Below are positions 18,795 through 27,202 of a stretch of DNA of 64,000 nucleotides, piece after piece. The first letter of the stretch is position 1. The number at the start of each line of letters is the position of its first letter. The translations under genes were made by a program, and so were the position numbers. The stretch is from Tsuneonella aeria (GTDB lineage: Bacteria; Pseudomonadota; Alphaproteobacteria; Sphingomonadales; Sphingomonadaceae): positions 1,302,001-1,366,000 of the forward strand of contig NZ_WTZA01000001.1 in assembly GCF_009827495.1 (NCBI RefSeq). The letters run 5' to 3'. Below the pieces are notes generated by a model, which saw only the letters and a program-made list of their open reading frames with translations, was not told the DNA's origin and searched no databases.

Positions 18795-18880
18795 ACCCGA
18801 TTTTAACCGTTCGCCGCATATTCACGGCAACCATACCCGCCCGTGGGATCGGGCGCGGGGAACAAGGGGGCTTTTGAGCC

Positions 18881-19960
18881 ATGGACAGGAAGAAGCTGCT
18901 GCTGCTGGTCGGCGCTCTGGCGATCGCCATCGTAACCGCGATGATGGCGCGGAGCATGTTTGCCGGGGCCTCCGCCCCGCAGGCCGAGGCGGCACCCGCG
19001 CCCAAGGGGCCGAAGGTTCTCGTCGCCCAGCGCGTGCTGCCGACCGGCACCATCATCACCGCCGATGCGATCGGTTTCCAGCCCTGGCCGCAAGAGCTGG
19101 TGAAGGACGCCTATTTCATCGAAGGTTCGTCCGACGTTTCGAAGCTGCTCGGCACCGTGGTCCGCTTCCCCGTCACCGCGGGTGAGCCGGTCACGCAGGG
19201 CTCGCTCGTCGCGCCGGGGGATCGAGGCTTCCTGGCCGCGGCGCTCGGCCCCGGCATGCGCGCCGTTACCGTGCCCGTGTCGGCCAACACCGGCGTCGGC
19301 GGCTTCGTCTTTCCGGGCGACCGGGTCGACCTGGTGCTGACGCAGACGGTCAAGGGCGGTGATGAGAACAGCGCCCTGCGCGCATCGGAAACCATCCTGC
19401 GCAACCTGCGCGTGCTGGCGACCGACCAGTCGACCACGCAGGAAACGGTCGAGGGCAAGACCGTGGTCAAGGGCTTCCGCACGGTCACCATCGAAGTGAC
19501 CCCCAAGATCGCGGAGAAAGTGGCCGTGGCACAGACCATCGGCACGCTCAGCCTCTCCCTGCGCTCGATCGCCGACAGCCAGACGGAACTGGAGCGCGCG
19601 ATCGCCCAGGGCGACGTGAAGATTCCCGACGGCGCCTCGCCGCAGCAGGAAGCCAAGATCCTGCGCGACGCGATGAACCGGCCGAGCGAAGGCGCGACGA
19701 CCTACCAGACAGGTGGCGACGTATCCCGCTTCCAGCGCCGCACGGTCGGCGTGTCGGCCCCGGCGGCTGCCGCAGCGCCCGTCGCCGTGATGCCCGGATA
19801 CGTCCGCCCGGTCGCCCCGCGCTCAACCGTTACGGTCACCCGGGGCAAGAACGCCTCCACCGTGGCCATCACGCCCGGCGGACAAGTGCTCGATGTCCAG
19901 GCGGGCGCGGTTGCCAGCGGCGGCCAGGTGGTCGCCGGCACCGTCGGCATGATGCCGTGA
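18881..19960 (+). CDS. cpaB: Flp pilus assembly protein CpaB (RcpC)
   Basis: 359 residues. An N-terminal membrane anchor (KKLLLLVGALAIAIVTAMMA) is followed by an SAF domain (VLVAQRVLPTGTIITADAI, near residue 46) and the RcpC/CpaB core with AVTVPVSANTGVGGFVFPGDRVDLVL near residue 127. CpaB is a periplasmic partner of the secretin. The C-terminal 90 residues are Pro/Ala/Thr-rich and low in complexity. The start follows a purine-rich AAGGGGG site, and the gene lies directly upstream of cpaC. Confidence 0.93.
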   Translation: MDRKKLLLLVGALAIAIVTAMMARSMFAGASAPQAEAAPAPKGPKVLVAQRVLPTGTIITADAIGFQPWPQELVKDAYFIEGSSDVSKLLGTVVRFPVTAGEPVTQGSLVAPGDRGFLAAALGPGMRAVTVPVSANTGVGGFVFPGDRVDLVLTQTVKGGDENSALRASETILRNLRVLATDQSTTQETVEGKTVVKGFRTVTIEVTPKIAEKVAVAQTIGTLSLSLRSIADSQTELERAIAQGDVKIPDGASPQQEAKILRDAMNRPSEGATTYQTGGDVSRFQRRTVGVSAPAAAAAPVAVMPGYVRPVAPRSTVTVTRGKNASTVAITPGGQVLDVQAGAVASGGQVVAGTVGMMP

Positions 19961-20025
19961 AGGTACCCACCATGCACACCGTTCGATCCATTCGCGAACG
20001 CAGCTTTCATTCGAGGGGCAATCCC

Positions 20026-21630
20026 ATGAAGCGCCACTTTTCCGCAACGCTGCTGATGGCGGGCATCGCCGCGGCGCCGCTCGCCGGGCTTCCCGCCCTG
20101 CCGGCGAACGCCCAGGAAACCATCGCACCCAGCAGGGATATCAACCTGTCGATCGGTCGCGGCGAGTTGATCGCCGTCCCCGGCGCCATGGCCGACGTCT
20201 TCGTCGCCAACGACGCCGTGGCCGACGTCCAGGTCAAGTCCGAACGCCAGCTCTACCTGTTCGGCAAGTCCGGCGGCGTGACCACGGTCTATGCCAGCAA
20301 CCGGGCCGGGGCGATCATCTGGTCCGCCAACGTGCGGGTCGGTTCCAACATCGACAGCGTGGACCAGATGCTGGCCCTCGCGATGCCCGAAGCGAAGGTC
20401 AACGTGGCCACCATGGGCACCAACACCTTCCTGCTGACCGGCACCGTCGCGGCGCCGGAGGATGCGGCCGAGGCTGAACGCCTGGTCCAGGCCTTCGTGG
20501 GCGACGAAGCCAATGTCATCACCCGGCTGAAGACGGCGACCCCGCTCCAGGTCAATCTGCAAGTAAAGTTCGCCGAGGTCAGCCGATCGCTTGTCCGCGA
20601 GATCGGCGCCAACCTCACCAGCATCGACGGCACCGGCGGCTTCCAGTTCGGTGTCGGCCGCGGCCGCGCCGGCTTTGCGCCCAATTTCCGGCCCGGCACG
20701 GTGACCGGGATCGGCAGCGCGACGAAATCCTACATCCCGGATCCCAACAACCCGGGCCAGTTCATCGAAGTCGCCGCGACGGCCGTGAACCCGCTGGCCG
20801 GGGCCACTTCACTTGCCGGTGTCGGCAAGCTGTTCGGCGTCGACATCCTCGGCGCTCTGGACCTGGCTGAACGGGTCGGCCTGGTGACGACGCTGTCGCA
20901 GCCCAACCTGACCGCCCTTTCGGGCGAGACGGCGGACTTCCTGGCGGGCGGCGAATTCCCGATCCCGATCAGCCAGGGGCTCGGCTCCACCTCGATCGAG
21001 TACCGGAAATACGGTGTCAGCCTGGCCTATACCCCCACGGTGCTGGCCAACGGCCGCATCTCCATGCGCGTCCGTCCGGAAGTATCGGAGCTTTCCGCAC
21101 AGGGCGCGGTCACGCTCAACGGCTTCCAGATCCCGGCGCTGACCATCCGGCGCGCCGAAACGACCATCGAGCTCGGCAGCGGCCAGAGCTTCATGATCGC
21201 CGGCCTGATGAGCAACAACGCGCAGAACACGATCGACAAGGCCCCGGGCCTGGGCGACGTGCCGATCCTGGGCAACCTGTTCCGCTCCACCAGCTTCCGC
21301 AAGGGCGAAACCGAACTGGTCATCATCGTCACGCCGTACCTGGTGAACCCGGTCAACGACGGCGACATCCGCCTGCCGACCGACGGGTTCAGCGCCCCGC
21401 GCGAGGCCGCCCGGCTGTTCGGGATGCAGGAAACCGACGGCGTCAGCGGGGCGAGCCGTCCCGGGCCCACCGCGGTCGAAGGCACCGTTCCGGCGGCCCC
21501 CGCGGTCACCCCGGTTTCCCCGCAGGCGATCCTGCAGGCGCAACCGGCAAGGCCCGACGCGAAGAAGCGCCGCAAGGACCGCCGCGCCAGCAACGACACG
21601 GCCGCAGCCGCCCCTGGCTTCAGTTTCTGA
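20026..21630 (+). CDS. cpaC: Flp pilus secretin CpaC (RcpA)
   Basis: 534 residues from ATG 20026, behind GAGGGG. A signal peptide ends at ANAQE, and a BON-like/N-domain region follows (SIGRGELIAVPGAMADVFVA, then VNVATMGTNTFLLTGTV near 125). The secretin core is recognisable by VGLVTTLSQPNLTALSGE, FLAGGEFPIPI and the VPILGNLFRSTSFRKGETELVIIVTPYLV signature. CpaC forms the outer-membrane pore of the Flp pilus. The C-terminal 80 residues are Pro/Ala-rich and end with a lysine/arginine patch. It is followed by cpaD after a 15-base gap. Confidence 0.95.
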   Translation: MKRHFSATLLMAGIAAAPLAGLPALPANAQETIAPSRDINLSIGRGELIAVPGAMADVFVANDAVADVQVKSERQLYLFGKSGGVTTVYASNRAGAIIWSANVRVGSNIDSVDQMLALAMPEAKVNVATMGTNTFLLTGTVAAPEDAAEAERLVQAFVGDEANVITRLKTATPLQVNLQVKFAEVSRSLVREIGANLTSIDGTGGFQFGVGRGRAGFAPNFRPGTVTGIGSATKSYIPDPNNPGQFIEVAATAVNPLAGATSLAGVGKLFGVDILGALDLAERVGLVTTLSQPNLTALSGETADFLAGGEFPIPISQGLGSTSIEYRKYGVSLAYTPTVLANGRISMRVRPEVSELSAQGAVTLNGFQIPALTIRRAETTIELGSGQSFMIAGLMSNNAQNTIDKAPGLGDVPILGNLFRSTSFRKGETELVIIVTPYLVNPVNDGDIRLPTDGFSAPREAARLFGMQETDGVSGASRPGPTAVEGTVPAAPAVTPVSPQAILQAQPARPDAKKRRKDRRASNDTAAAAPGFSF

Positions 21631-21645
21631 CGAAAGGTGAGAGTG

Positions 21646-22293
21646 ATGACCATCAAACGCACATTTGCGGGCACCCTCGCCCTCGGCGTCGGACTGGCAC
21701 TGTCGGGTTGCAATTCGCCGGCCTCGGTCGCCAACCGCAGCCTCGATAGCGTCAACCAGCCGGTTGTTGCCCGGACCAGCTATACGCTGGACCTGAACAC
21801 CGGGTATGACGGCCTGCCCTTCAGCGAACAGCAGCGCCTAGCCGGCTGGTTCGATACGATGAACCTGCGTTATGGCGACCGCATCGCGGTCGAGGATCCG
21901 CAGTCCAGTGGCGTGACGCGCGACGCGGTGGCCGCGATCGCCGCGCGCCACGGCCTGCTGCTGTCCGACGGCGCACCGATCACCCCGGGCCAGGTCCAGC
22001 CAGGGACGGCCCGCGTGGTGATCACGCGGCTGACGGCGTCGGTCCCGGGATGCCCGGACTGGTCCAAGAAATACGACCGGAACTACGCCAACGCCACGTC
22101 GCCAGGCTACGGCTGCGCGGTCAACAGCAACATCGCCGCAATGGTCGCCAATCCGGAAGACCTCCTGCGCGGCCAGGCGAGCAATGGCGAGACCGTCATC
22201 ATGAGCTCGACCAAGGCGATCGATACCTTCCGCAAGAAACCAAACACCGGCGCGGGCGAGCTGAAGTCGCCCGGCACGGGCGGGGAGAACTAA
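21646..22293 (+). CDS. cpaD: Pilus assembly lipoprotein CpaD
   Basis: 215 residues from ATG 21646; a GTG at 21637 is in frame but closer to the AAAGGTGA ribosome-binding site. The signal peptide ends with lipobox LALSGC, making it an outer-membrane lipoprotein. The conserved CpaD body is seen in RLAGWFDTMNLRYGDRI, VVITRLTASVPGCPDWSKKY, YGCAVNSNIAAMVANPEDLLRG and the late SSTKAIDTFR. CpaD helps the secretin assemble. It is three bases from cpaE. Confidence 0.92.
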   Translation: MTIKRTFAGTLALGVGLALSGCNSPASVANRSLDSVNQPVVARTSYTLDLNTGYDGLPFSEQQRLAGWFDTMNLRYGDRIAVEDPQSSGVTRDAVAAIAARHGLLLSDGAPITPGQVQPGTARVVITRLTASVPGCPDWSKKYDRNYANATSPGYGCAVNSNIAAMVANPEDLLRGQASNGETVIMSSTKAIDTFRKKPNTGAGELKSPGTGGEN

Positions 22294-22296
22294 GCC

Positions 22297-23571
22297 ATGA
22301 ATGCTCCTTGGAAACCGTCGGGCAACCGCGATCCGTTCGCCGCCTTCATCTGCGACGAGACCGCGCTCGATACCCTGCGCCCGGTCGTCATCGAGATGGG
22401 ATGGAAGCCTGAAAAGTGCGCCAAGGGCGGACTGCGCAACGCGGTCCAGTCCCTGTCGGTGGCGGCGAGCCCCAACATCCTGATGGTCGACCTGTCGGAA
22501 AGCGGCGATCCGCTGAACGACATCAACGCCCTGGCCGAGGTGTGCGAGCCCGGCACGGTGGTGATCGCGATCGGCCAGGTGAACGACGTGCGCCTCTATC
22601 GCGACCTGCTCGCCAGCGGCATTCACGATTACCTGCTGAAGCCGCTGTCGGCCAGCCAGCTGCGCGACGCCCTGACCCACGCCCAGGCGGTCTTCACGGC
22701 GCCCAAGGCCAACGATCCCGACGCGGTGAAGCGCCACATCTCCACCGCGGTGGTGGGCACGCGCGGCGGTGTCGGGGCATCTACGCTGGCGACATCGCTG
22801 GCCTGGCTGTTCTCCGCCGACCACAAGCTGCCGACCGCCCTGCTGGACCTCGACGTCCACTTCGGGACCGGCGCGCTGGCGCTCGACCTCGAACCGGGCC
22901 GCGGCCTGACCGATGCGATCGACAACCCCAGCCGGATCGACGGCCTGTTCATCGAACGCGCGATGATCCGTGCGAACGACAACCTGGCGATCCTGTCAGC
23001 AGAGGCGCCGATCAACGCGCCCCTGATGACCGACGGCAGCGCGTTCGTGCAGCTGGAGGAAGAGTTCCGTCACGCGTTCGAAATGACGGTGATCGACCTG
23101 CCGCGGAACATGCTGATCAATTTCCCGCACCTGCTGGCCGACGTGAACGTCGTCGTCCTGGCGGCGGAAATGACGCTTGCCAGCGCGCGTGACACCATCC
23201 GCATCCTGAGCTGGCTGAAGGCCAATGCCGGGCACGCCCAGCCGATCGTGGTCGCCAACAAGGTCCAGGCCGGGGTCGCGGAAATCAGCAAGGCCGATTT
23301 CGAAGCCTCGATCGAACGCCAGATCGACTTCATGGTGCCCTATGATCTCAAGGCTGCTGCCACCGCGGCGAAGCTCGGCCAGACATTTGTCGACGCCAGC
23401 CGCTCCAGCAAGTCGAGCGCTGCGATCCGCCAGATCGCGGAGCGGGTGATCGGCACAAGCGACGAAGAAGCCATCGATGGCGCAGCGACCAAGAAGTCGC
23501 TGCTCGGCAGCTTCGACTTCAAGTCCTTGCTGGCCAAGAAGGAAAAGGTCTCCGCCCGCGCGGATGCCTGA
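22297..23571 (+). CDS. cpaE: Pilus localisation ATPase-like protein CpaE/TadZ
   Basis: 424 residues. A degenerate receiver-like N-domain (about residues 1-135, with LLKPLSASQLRDAL) is followed by a MinD/ParA-type domain from residue 150, with DLDVHFGTGALALDL and the switch-like MTVIDLPRN. The family places Flp machinery at a cell pole. The deviant Walker A motif is altered: residues 154-163 read GTRGGVGAST, so the signature lysine is Arg156 and the second lysine is Ala161. Nucleotide hydrolysis is therefore doubtful. It is followed not by cpaF but by a long hairpin and tadB. Confidence 0.92.
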   Translation: MNAPWKPSGNRDPFAAFICDETALDTLRPVVIEMGWKPEKCAKGGLRNAVQSLSVAASPNILMVDLSESGDPLNDINALAEVCEPGTVVIAIGQVNDVRLYRDLLASGIHDYLLKPLSASQLRDALTHAQAVFTAPKANDPDAVKRHISTAVVGTRGGVGASTLATSLAWLFSADHKLPTALLDLDVHFGTGALALDLEPGRGLTDAIDNPSRIDGLFIERAMIRANDNLAILSAEAPINAPLMTDGSAFVQLEEEFRHAFEMTVIDLPRNMLINFPHLLADVNVVVLAAEMTLASARDTIRILSWLKANAGHAQPIVVANKVQAGVAEISKADFEASIERQIDFMVPYDLKAAATAAKLGQTFVDASRSSKSSAAIRQIAERVIGTSDEEAIDGAATKKSLLGSFDFKSLLAKKEKVSARADA

Positions 23572-23577
23572 CCGAAG

Positions 23578-23607
23578 CGCCGCGGCCGCCCCCCGGTGGC
23601 CGCGGCG
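23578..23607 (+). terminator. Long GC hairpin between cpaE and tadB
   Basis: CGCCGCGGCC (23578-23587) and GGCCGCGGCG (23598-23607) form a perfect 10-bp stem. Three more pairs (G-T, C-G, C-G) can extend it to leave a CCCC loop. It begins seven bases after the cpaE stop. No T tract follows, so it may be a transcription attenuator, an mRNA stabiliser or processing site rather than a classic intrinsic terminator. It lies where cpaF is found in related loci. Confidence 0.55.
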
Positions 23608-23637
23608 TGACGCGAAACGAGAAGTGGGGCGGATCGA

Positions 23638-24609
23638 ATGAGCATTTTCCAGATGCTGCTGTTTGCGTTCGGGCTGATGGGCGTCCTCGCCCTCGGCTAT
23701 TCCGCGCTATCGGGGCCTTCCTCTTCCAAGGAAGGCATGCGGCGGCTCCAGGCCGTGCGCTACCGGCACTCCGAAAGCACCGACACCAAGGTCGAATCGC
23801 AGCTCAAGAAGGCGATCGCCGCGCGCAAGCCGATGGCCTTCAAGGTCGCCGGCTCGGGCTCGCGCCTCGATGCGCTGGCGGTGCGGCTTGATCGCACGGG
23901 TAAGGGCTGGACGCTCACGCACTACTTGTACGGGTCCGTCGGCATCGCGCTGGTGATCACGGTGATCATCTTTCTGCGGACCGGAGCGCCGCTGCTTTCG
24001 CTCATGATCGGCATGTTCGCCGGCGCGGGCCTTCCCCACTTCATCGTCAACTATTTCATCAAGCGCCGCACCGCGCAGTTCAACGCCAAGTTCCCCGACG
24101 CCATCGAGCTGCTCGTTCGCGGCCTGCGTTCGGGCCTGCCGGTCACTGAAACGCTCGGCGTGGTCGCGCAGGAAGTTCCGGGGCCCGTGGGGGTGGAATT
24201 CAAGGCGATCACCGACCGCATCAAGGTCGGGCGCACGATGGAAGACGCGTTGAACGTGACCGGCGATCGGCTCGGCATCCCCGAATTCAACTTCTTCTGC
24301 ATCACCCTTGCCATCCAGCGCGAAACCGGCGGCAACCTGGCAGAAACGCTTTCGAACCTGGCCGACGTGCTGCGCAAGCGGGCGCAGATGAAGCTGAAGA
24401 TCCGCGCGATGAGTTCGGAATCGAAGGCTTCGGCCTACATCGTGGGATCGCTTCCCTTCATCGTGTTCTTCATGATCTGGTGGATCAACCCGAGCTATCT
24501 CGAAGGGTTCTTCAGCGACGACCGTCTGATCGTGGCGGGTCTGGTCGGCGCGGTGTGGATGGCGATCGGCGCGTTCATCATGGCCAAGATGGTCAATTTC
24601 GAAATCTAG
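23638..24609 (+). CDS. tadB: Flp pilus inner-membrane protein TadB
   Basis: 323 residues. A TadB-type GspF-family platform protein: N-terminal membrane helix, cytoplasmic linker (QLKKAIAARKPMAFKVAGSG), two helices around residues 95-140 and the conserved FPDAIELLVRGLRSGLPVTE, FNFFCITLAIQRETGGNLAE and RAMSSESKASAYIVGSLPF, ending with two more helices. It would work with TadC and the CpaF motor to assemble pilin. It starts 66 bases after cpaE and is followed by tadC 11 bases later. Confidence 0.94.
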   Translation: MSIFQMLLFAFGLMGVLALGYSALSGPSSSKEGMRRLQAVRYRHSESTDTKVESQLKKAIAARKPMAFKVAGSGSRLDALAVRLDRTGKGWTLTHYLYGSVGIALVITVIIFLRTGAPLLSLMIGMFAGAGLPHFIVNYFIKRRTAQFNAKFPDAIELLVRGLRSGLPVTETLGVVAQEVPGPVGVEFKAITDRIKVGRTMEDALNVTGDRLGIPEFNFFCITLAIQRETGGNLAETLSNLADVLRKRAQMKLKIRAMSSESKASAYIVGSLPFIVFFMIWWINPSYLEGFFSDDRLIVAGLVGAVWMAIGAFIMAKMVNFEI

Positions 24610-24620
24610 AGAGGCCAGCG

Positions 24621-25622
24621 ATGATCAGCAACGCACCCGGACCAACGCTTCTCGGCTTCGATGTCATTGTGGTGGGCACCATGCTCGCCGCGGTGGCCGC
24701 GTTCGCGATGGTGCTCGCCATCTATGCCGCCGTGACCGTGAAGGATCCGATGGCCAAGCGCGTCAAGGCGCTGAACGCCCGGCGCGACGAGCTCAAGGCC
24801 GGCATCGTCAAGGCCAACGCGCGCAAGCGCACCAGCCTCGTCCGCCGCACCGAGTCCACCGACAAGGTCAAGGAAACGCTCGCCAGCATGAAAGTGCTGC
24901 AGCAGAGCCAGGTCGAAGTCATCCAGCAGAAGCTCGCCTGGGCCGGTTACCGCAACAAGGAACTGGCGGTCTATGTCATCGGCCTGCGGATGGTCGCGCC
25001 GATCGTGCTGGGCGTCCTTGCGTTTCTCCTCATCTACGCGGCAAACATGTTCCCCGACTGGGGCAGCATGAAGCGCCTGATGGCGCTCACCGCGGCGGTC
25101 GGCCTGGGCTACAAGGGCCCTGAAATTTTCCTCAAGAACAAGGCCGGCAAGCGGACCGACGCGATCCGCAAGGGCCTGCCCGACGCGCTCGACCTCCTGG
25201 TCATCTGCGCCGAAGCCGGCCTGACCGTGGACGCCGCGTTCAACCGGGTGGCCAAGGAACTCGGCCGGGCATATCCCGAGCTTGGCGACGAATTCGCCCT
25301 CACGGCGATCGAGTTGTCCTTCCTCAGCGAACGGAAGATGGCGTTCGATAACCTCGCCTACCGCGTGAACCTGGAAGCGGTGAAGGGCGTCGTCACCACG
25401 ATGGTCCAGACCGAACGCTACGGCACCCCGCTGGCGTCGGCGCTGCGCGTGCTGTCGGCCGAATTCCGCAACGAGCGGATGATGCGGGCGGAAGAAAAGG
25501 CTGCGCGGCTTCCTGCGATCATGACCGTGCCGCTGATCCTGTTCATCCTTCCCACGCTGTTCATCGTCATCCTGGGCCCGGCAGCCTGCTCCATCGGCGA
25601 CGCGTTCGCAGCGCAGGGGTAG
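24621..25622 (+). CDS. tadC: Flp pilus inner-membrane protein TadC
   Basis: 333 residues from ATG 24621, preceded by GAGAGG. It is the second GspF-domain platform protein of the Tad machine. Seen: N-terminal helix FDVIVVGTMLAAVAAFAMVL, a charged linker, a paired-helix region near residues 125-175, then GLPDALDLLVICAEAGLTVDAAF, LSERKMAFDNLAYR and the C-terminal helix IMTVPLILFILPTLFIVILGPA. It is the last pilus gene here; no flp pilin, tadD, tadE or tadG follows. GGCGCC repeats at 25622-25639 could form a weak hairpin over its stop. Confidence 0.93.
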   Translation: MISNAPGPTLLGFDVIVVGTMLAAVAAFAMVLAIYAAVTVKDPMAKRVKALNARRDELKAGIVKANARKRTSLVRRTESTDKVKETLASMKVLQQSQVEVIQQKLAWAGYRNKELAVYVIGLRMVAPIVLGVLAFLLIYAANMFPDWGSMKRLMALTAAVGLGYKGPEIFLKNKAGKRTDAIRKGLPDALDLLVICAEAGLTVDAAFNRVAKELGRAYPELGDEFALTAIELSFLSERKMAFDNLAYRVNLEAVKGVVTTMVQTERYGTPLASALRVLSAEFRNERMMRAEEKAARLPAIMTVPLILFILPTLFIVILGPAACSIGDAFAAQG

Positions 25623-25658
25623 GCGCCTTCGCGGGCGCCGATCTGCCGGCAGAAACCG

Positions 25659-26153
25659 TCAGTCGGCCGCCCCGCCGGCCGCGATTGCCGCGCCGGCATC
25701 GGGATCGAGGTCGCCGACCGCGTCCCGCGTGCGGGCAAGGAGAATGCGGAACTGTTCGCGCTCGGCAGCGGAGAAGCCGTCGAAAAGCTGGGCTTCCATT
25801 TCCAGCGCCAGCGGCATGATCCGGCCGTGCATGGCCCGCCCTTCCTCGGTCAATTCGAGGTGGTGGGAACGGCCGTCCCTGGCGTTCGCGGTGCGCGAGG
25901 CGAGGCCGCGGTCTTCCAGCCCCCTGCACGCCCGGTTTACCGCGACTTTGTCCATGAGCGTGGCCCCGGCAAGATCGCGCTGGGTCCGCGCGCCGGAATC
26001 GCCCAGCACCGCCATCACCCGCCATTCGGCGATGCGCAGCCCGAAGCGGGTGCGATAGACTTCCGCGATCCGCGTGCTGACCGCGTTCGACGTCACCGAC
26101 AGTTGGTAGGGGAGGAAATCCGCCAGGCGGCTTTGGGGCGTGTCCGGGTCCAT
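25659..26153 (-). CDS. MarR-family transcriptional regulator
   Basis: 164 residues from ATG 26151-26153. A winged-helix regulator: LRIAEWRVMAVLGDSGARTQRDLA (helix-turn-helix entry), KVAVNRACRGLEDRGLASR (recognition helix) and the wing DARDGRSHHLELTEEG-like segment NARDGRSHHLELTEEG. MarR proteins usually repress adjacent genes until a small aromatic or acyl-CoA-type ligand binds. The gene follows, on the same strand, a crotonase, a hydroxyacyl-CoA dehydrogenase and a thiolase, so control of acyl-CoA catabolism is a reasonable inference. Confidence 0.9.
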   Translation of the reverse strand: MDPDTPQSRLADFLPYQLSVTSNAVSTRIAEVYRTRFGLRIAEWRVMAVLGDSGARTQRDLAGATLMDKVAVNRACRGLEDRGLASRTANARDGRSHHLELTEEGRAMHGRIMPLALEMEAQLFDGFSAAEREQFRILLARTRDAVGDLDPDAGAAIAAGGAAD

Positions 26154-26206
26154 CGAAGCGGTTTCTAGGGTAACCGCCCGCCTTGGCAAGACGATACCAT
26201 TTCCCT

Positions 26207-27079
26207 TCAACGATAGTGCGGTTCATCCCACCAGGGATAGAAATCCGGCATGTCCGCCGTGACTGTGTCCGGATAATCGGGCGCGCGCTTTTCCAGGAAG
26301 CTGGCGACACCTTCGCGCGCGTCCGCGCTGCGGCTGAGGCGGTAGATCGCCCGGCTATCGACCCGGTGGGCCATCATCGGATGCTCCGCCGCGGACAGCC
26401 GCCAGAGCATCGCCCGCGTCATCGCGACCGAGACCGCCGAAGTATTTGCGGCGATCTCCTCCGCCAGGGCCATGGCCGATCCCAGCAATTCGGCCTGCGG
26501 GTGGATGGAGCGGACGAGGCCCCGCGACAGTGCCTCCTGCGCATCGAACAGGCGCCCGGTCATGCACCATTCGAGCGCGGTCTGCATGCCGACAAGCCGG
26601 GGCAGGAACCAGCTCGATGCGGCTTCGGGCGTGATCCCCCTCCGGGCGAAGACGAAGCCGAACCGCGCGTTGTCGGCCGCCAGCCGCATGTCCATGGGAA
26701 GCTGCATCGTTGCGCCCACGCCCACCGCCACGCCGTTGCAGGCGGAAATCAGCGGCTTGGTGGCATTGAACAGCCGCAGCGTCAGCCGCCCGCCCCCGTC
26801 CCGCACCCGTTCGTCCGACAGGTCGTCCACCGTATCGGGATCGGAGAAAACATGCCCCCCACCCTCCGGCGTCAGGTCCGCTCCGGCGCAGAATGCGCGG
26901 TCACCCGCACCGGTGAACACGACGGCGCGCACCCGGTCGTCGGCGTCCGCCTCGTCCATCGCGGCGATGATTTCGGCCATCATCGTGCGGGTGAAGGCGT
27001 TCATCTTGTCCGGACGGTTGAGCGTGATCAGCGCCACCCGCCCTTCGACGGCATACCCGATCTGGTCACGACTGCTCAT
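26207..27079 (-). CDS. Crotonase-family enoyl-CoA hydratase/isomerase-like protein
   Basis: 290 residues. Crotonase fold: ALITLNRPDKMNAFTRTMM, oxyanion-hole DRAFCAGADLTPEGGG near residue 62, then a 20-residue insertion rich in Asp/Gly, and GMQTALEWCMTGRLFDAQEA. Of the two hydratase glutamates, the second is present (RRGITPEAASSW) but the first is replaced: the GGGCE-type segment reads VGVGATMQLPMD. Isomerase or another crotonase activity is therefore as likely as hydration. It lies between the MarR regulator and the HSD10-like dehydrogenase, in an acyl-CoA degradation set. Confidence 0.88.
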   Translation of the reverse strand: MSSRDQIGYAVEGRVALITLNRPDKMNAFTRTMMAEIIAAMDEADADDRVRAVVFTGAGDRAFCAGADLTPEGGGHVFSDPDTVDDLSDERVRDGGGRLTLRLFNATKPLISACNGVAVGVGATMQLPMDMRLAADNARFGFVFARRGITPEAASSWFLPRLVGMQTALEWCMTGRLFDAQEALSRGLVRSIHPQAELLGSAMALAEEIAANTSAVSVAMTRAMLWRLSAAEHPMMAHRVDSRAIYRLSRSADAREGVASFLEKRAPDYPDTVTADMPDFYPWWDEPHYR

Positions 27080-27202
27080 CCGCGCATCTCCCCGGACAAC
27101 GAAAATCCGGCGCCCCTGCCCTGCCGAGAGCGGAGGGCAAAAGGGCGCCGGCGTTCAACATCGCGCCAGTCTAGCGTGACCCGGGCGCATCAGGGAAGCG
27201 GC

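Noticed and set aside
25622..25639. GGCGCC-TTCGCG-GGCGCC hairpin as terminator of the pilus operon
   Set aside because: Only six pairs and no T tract on either strand.
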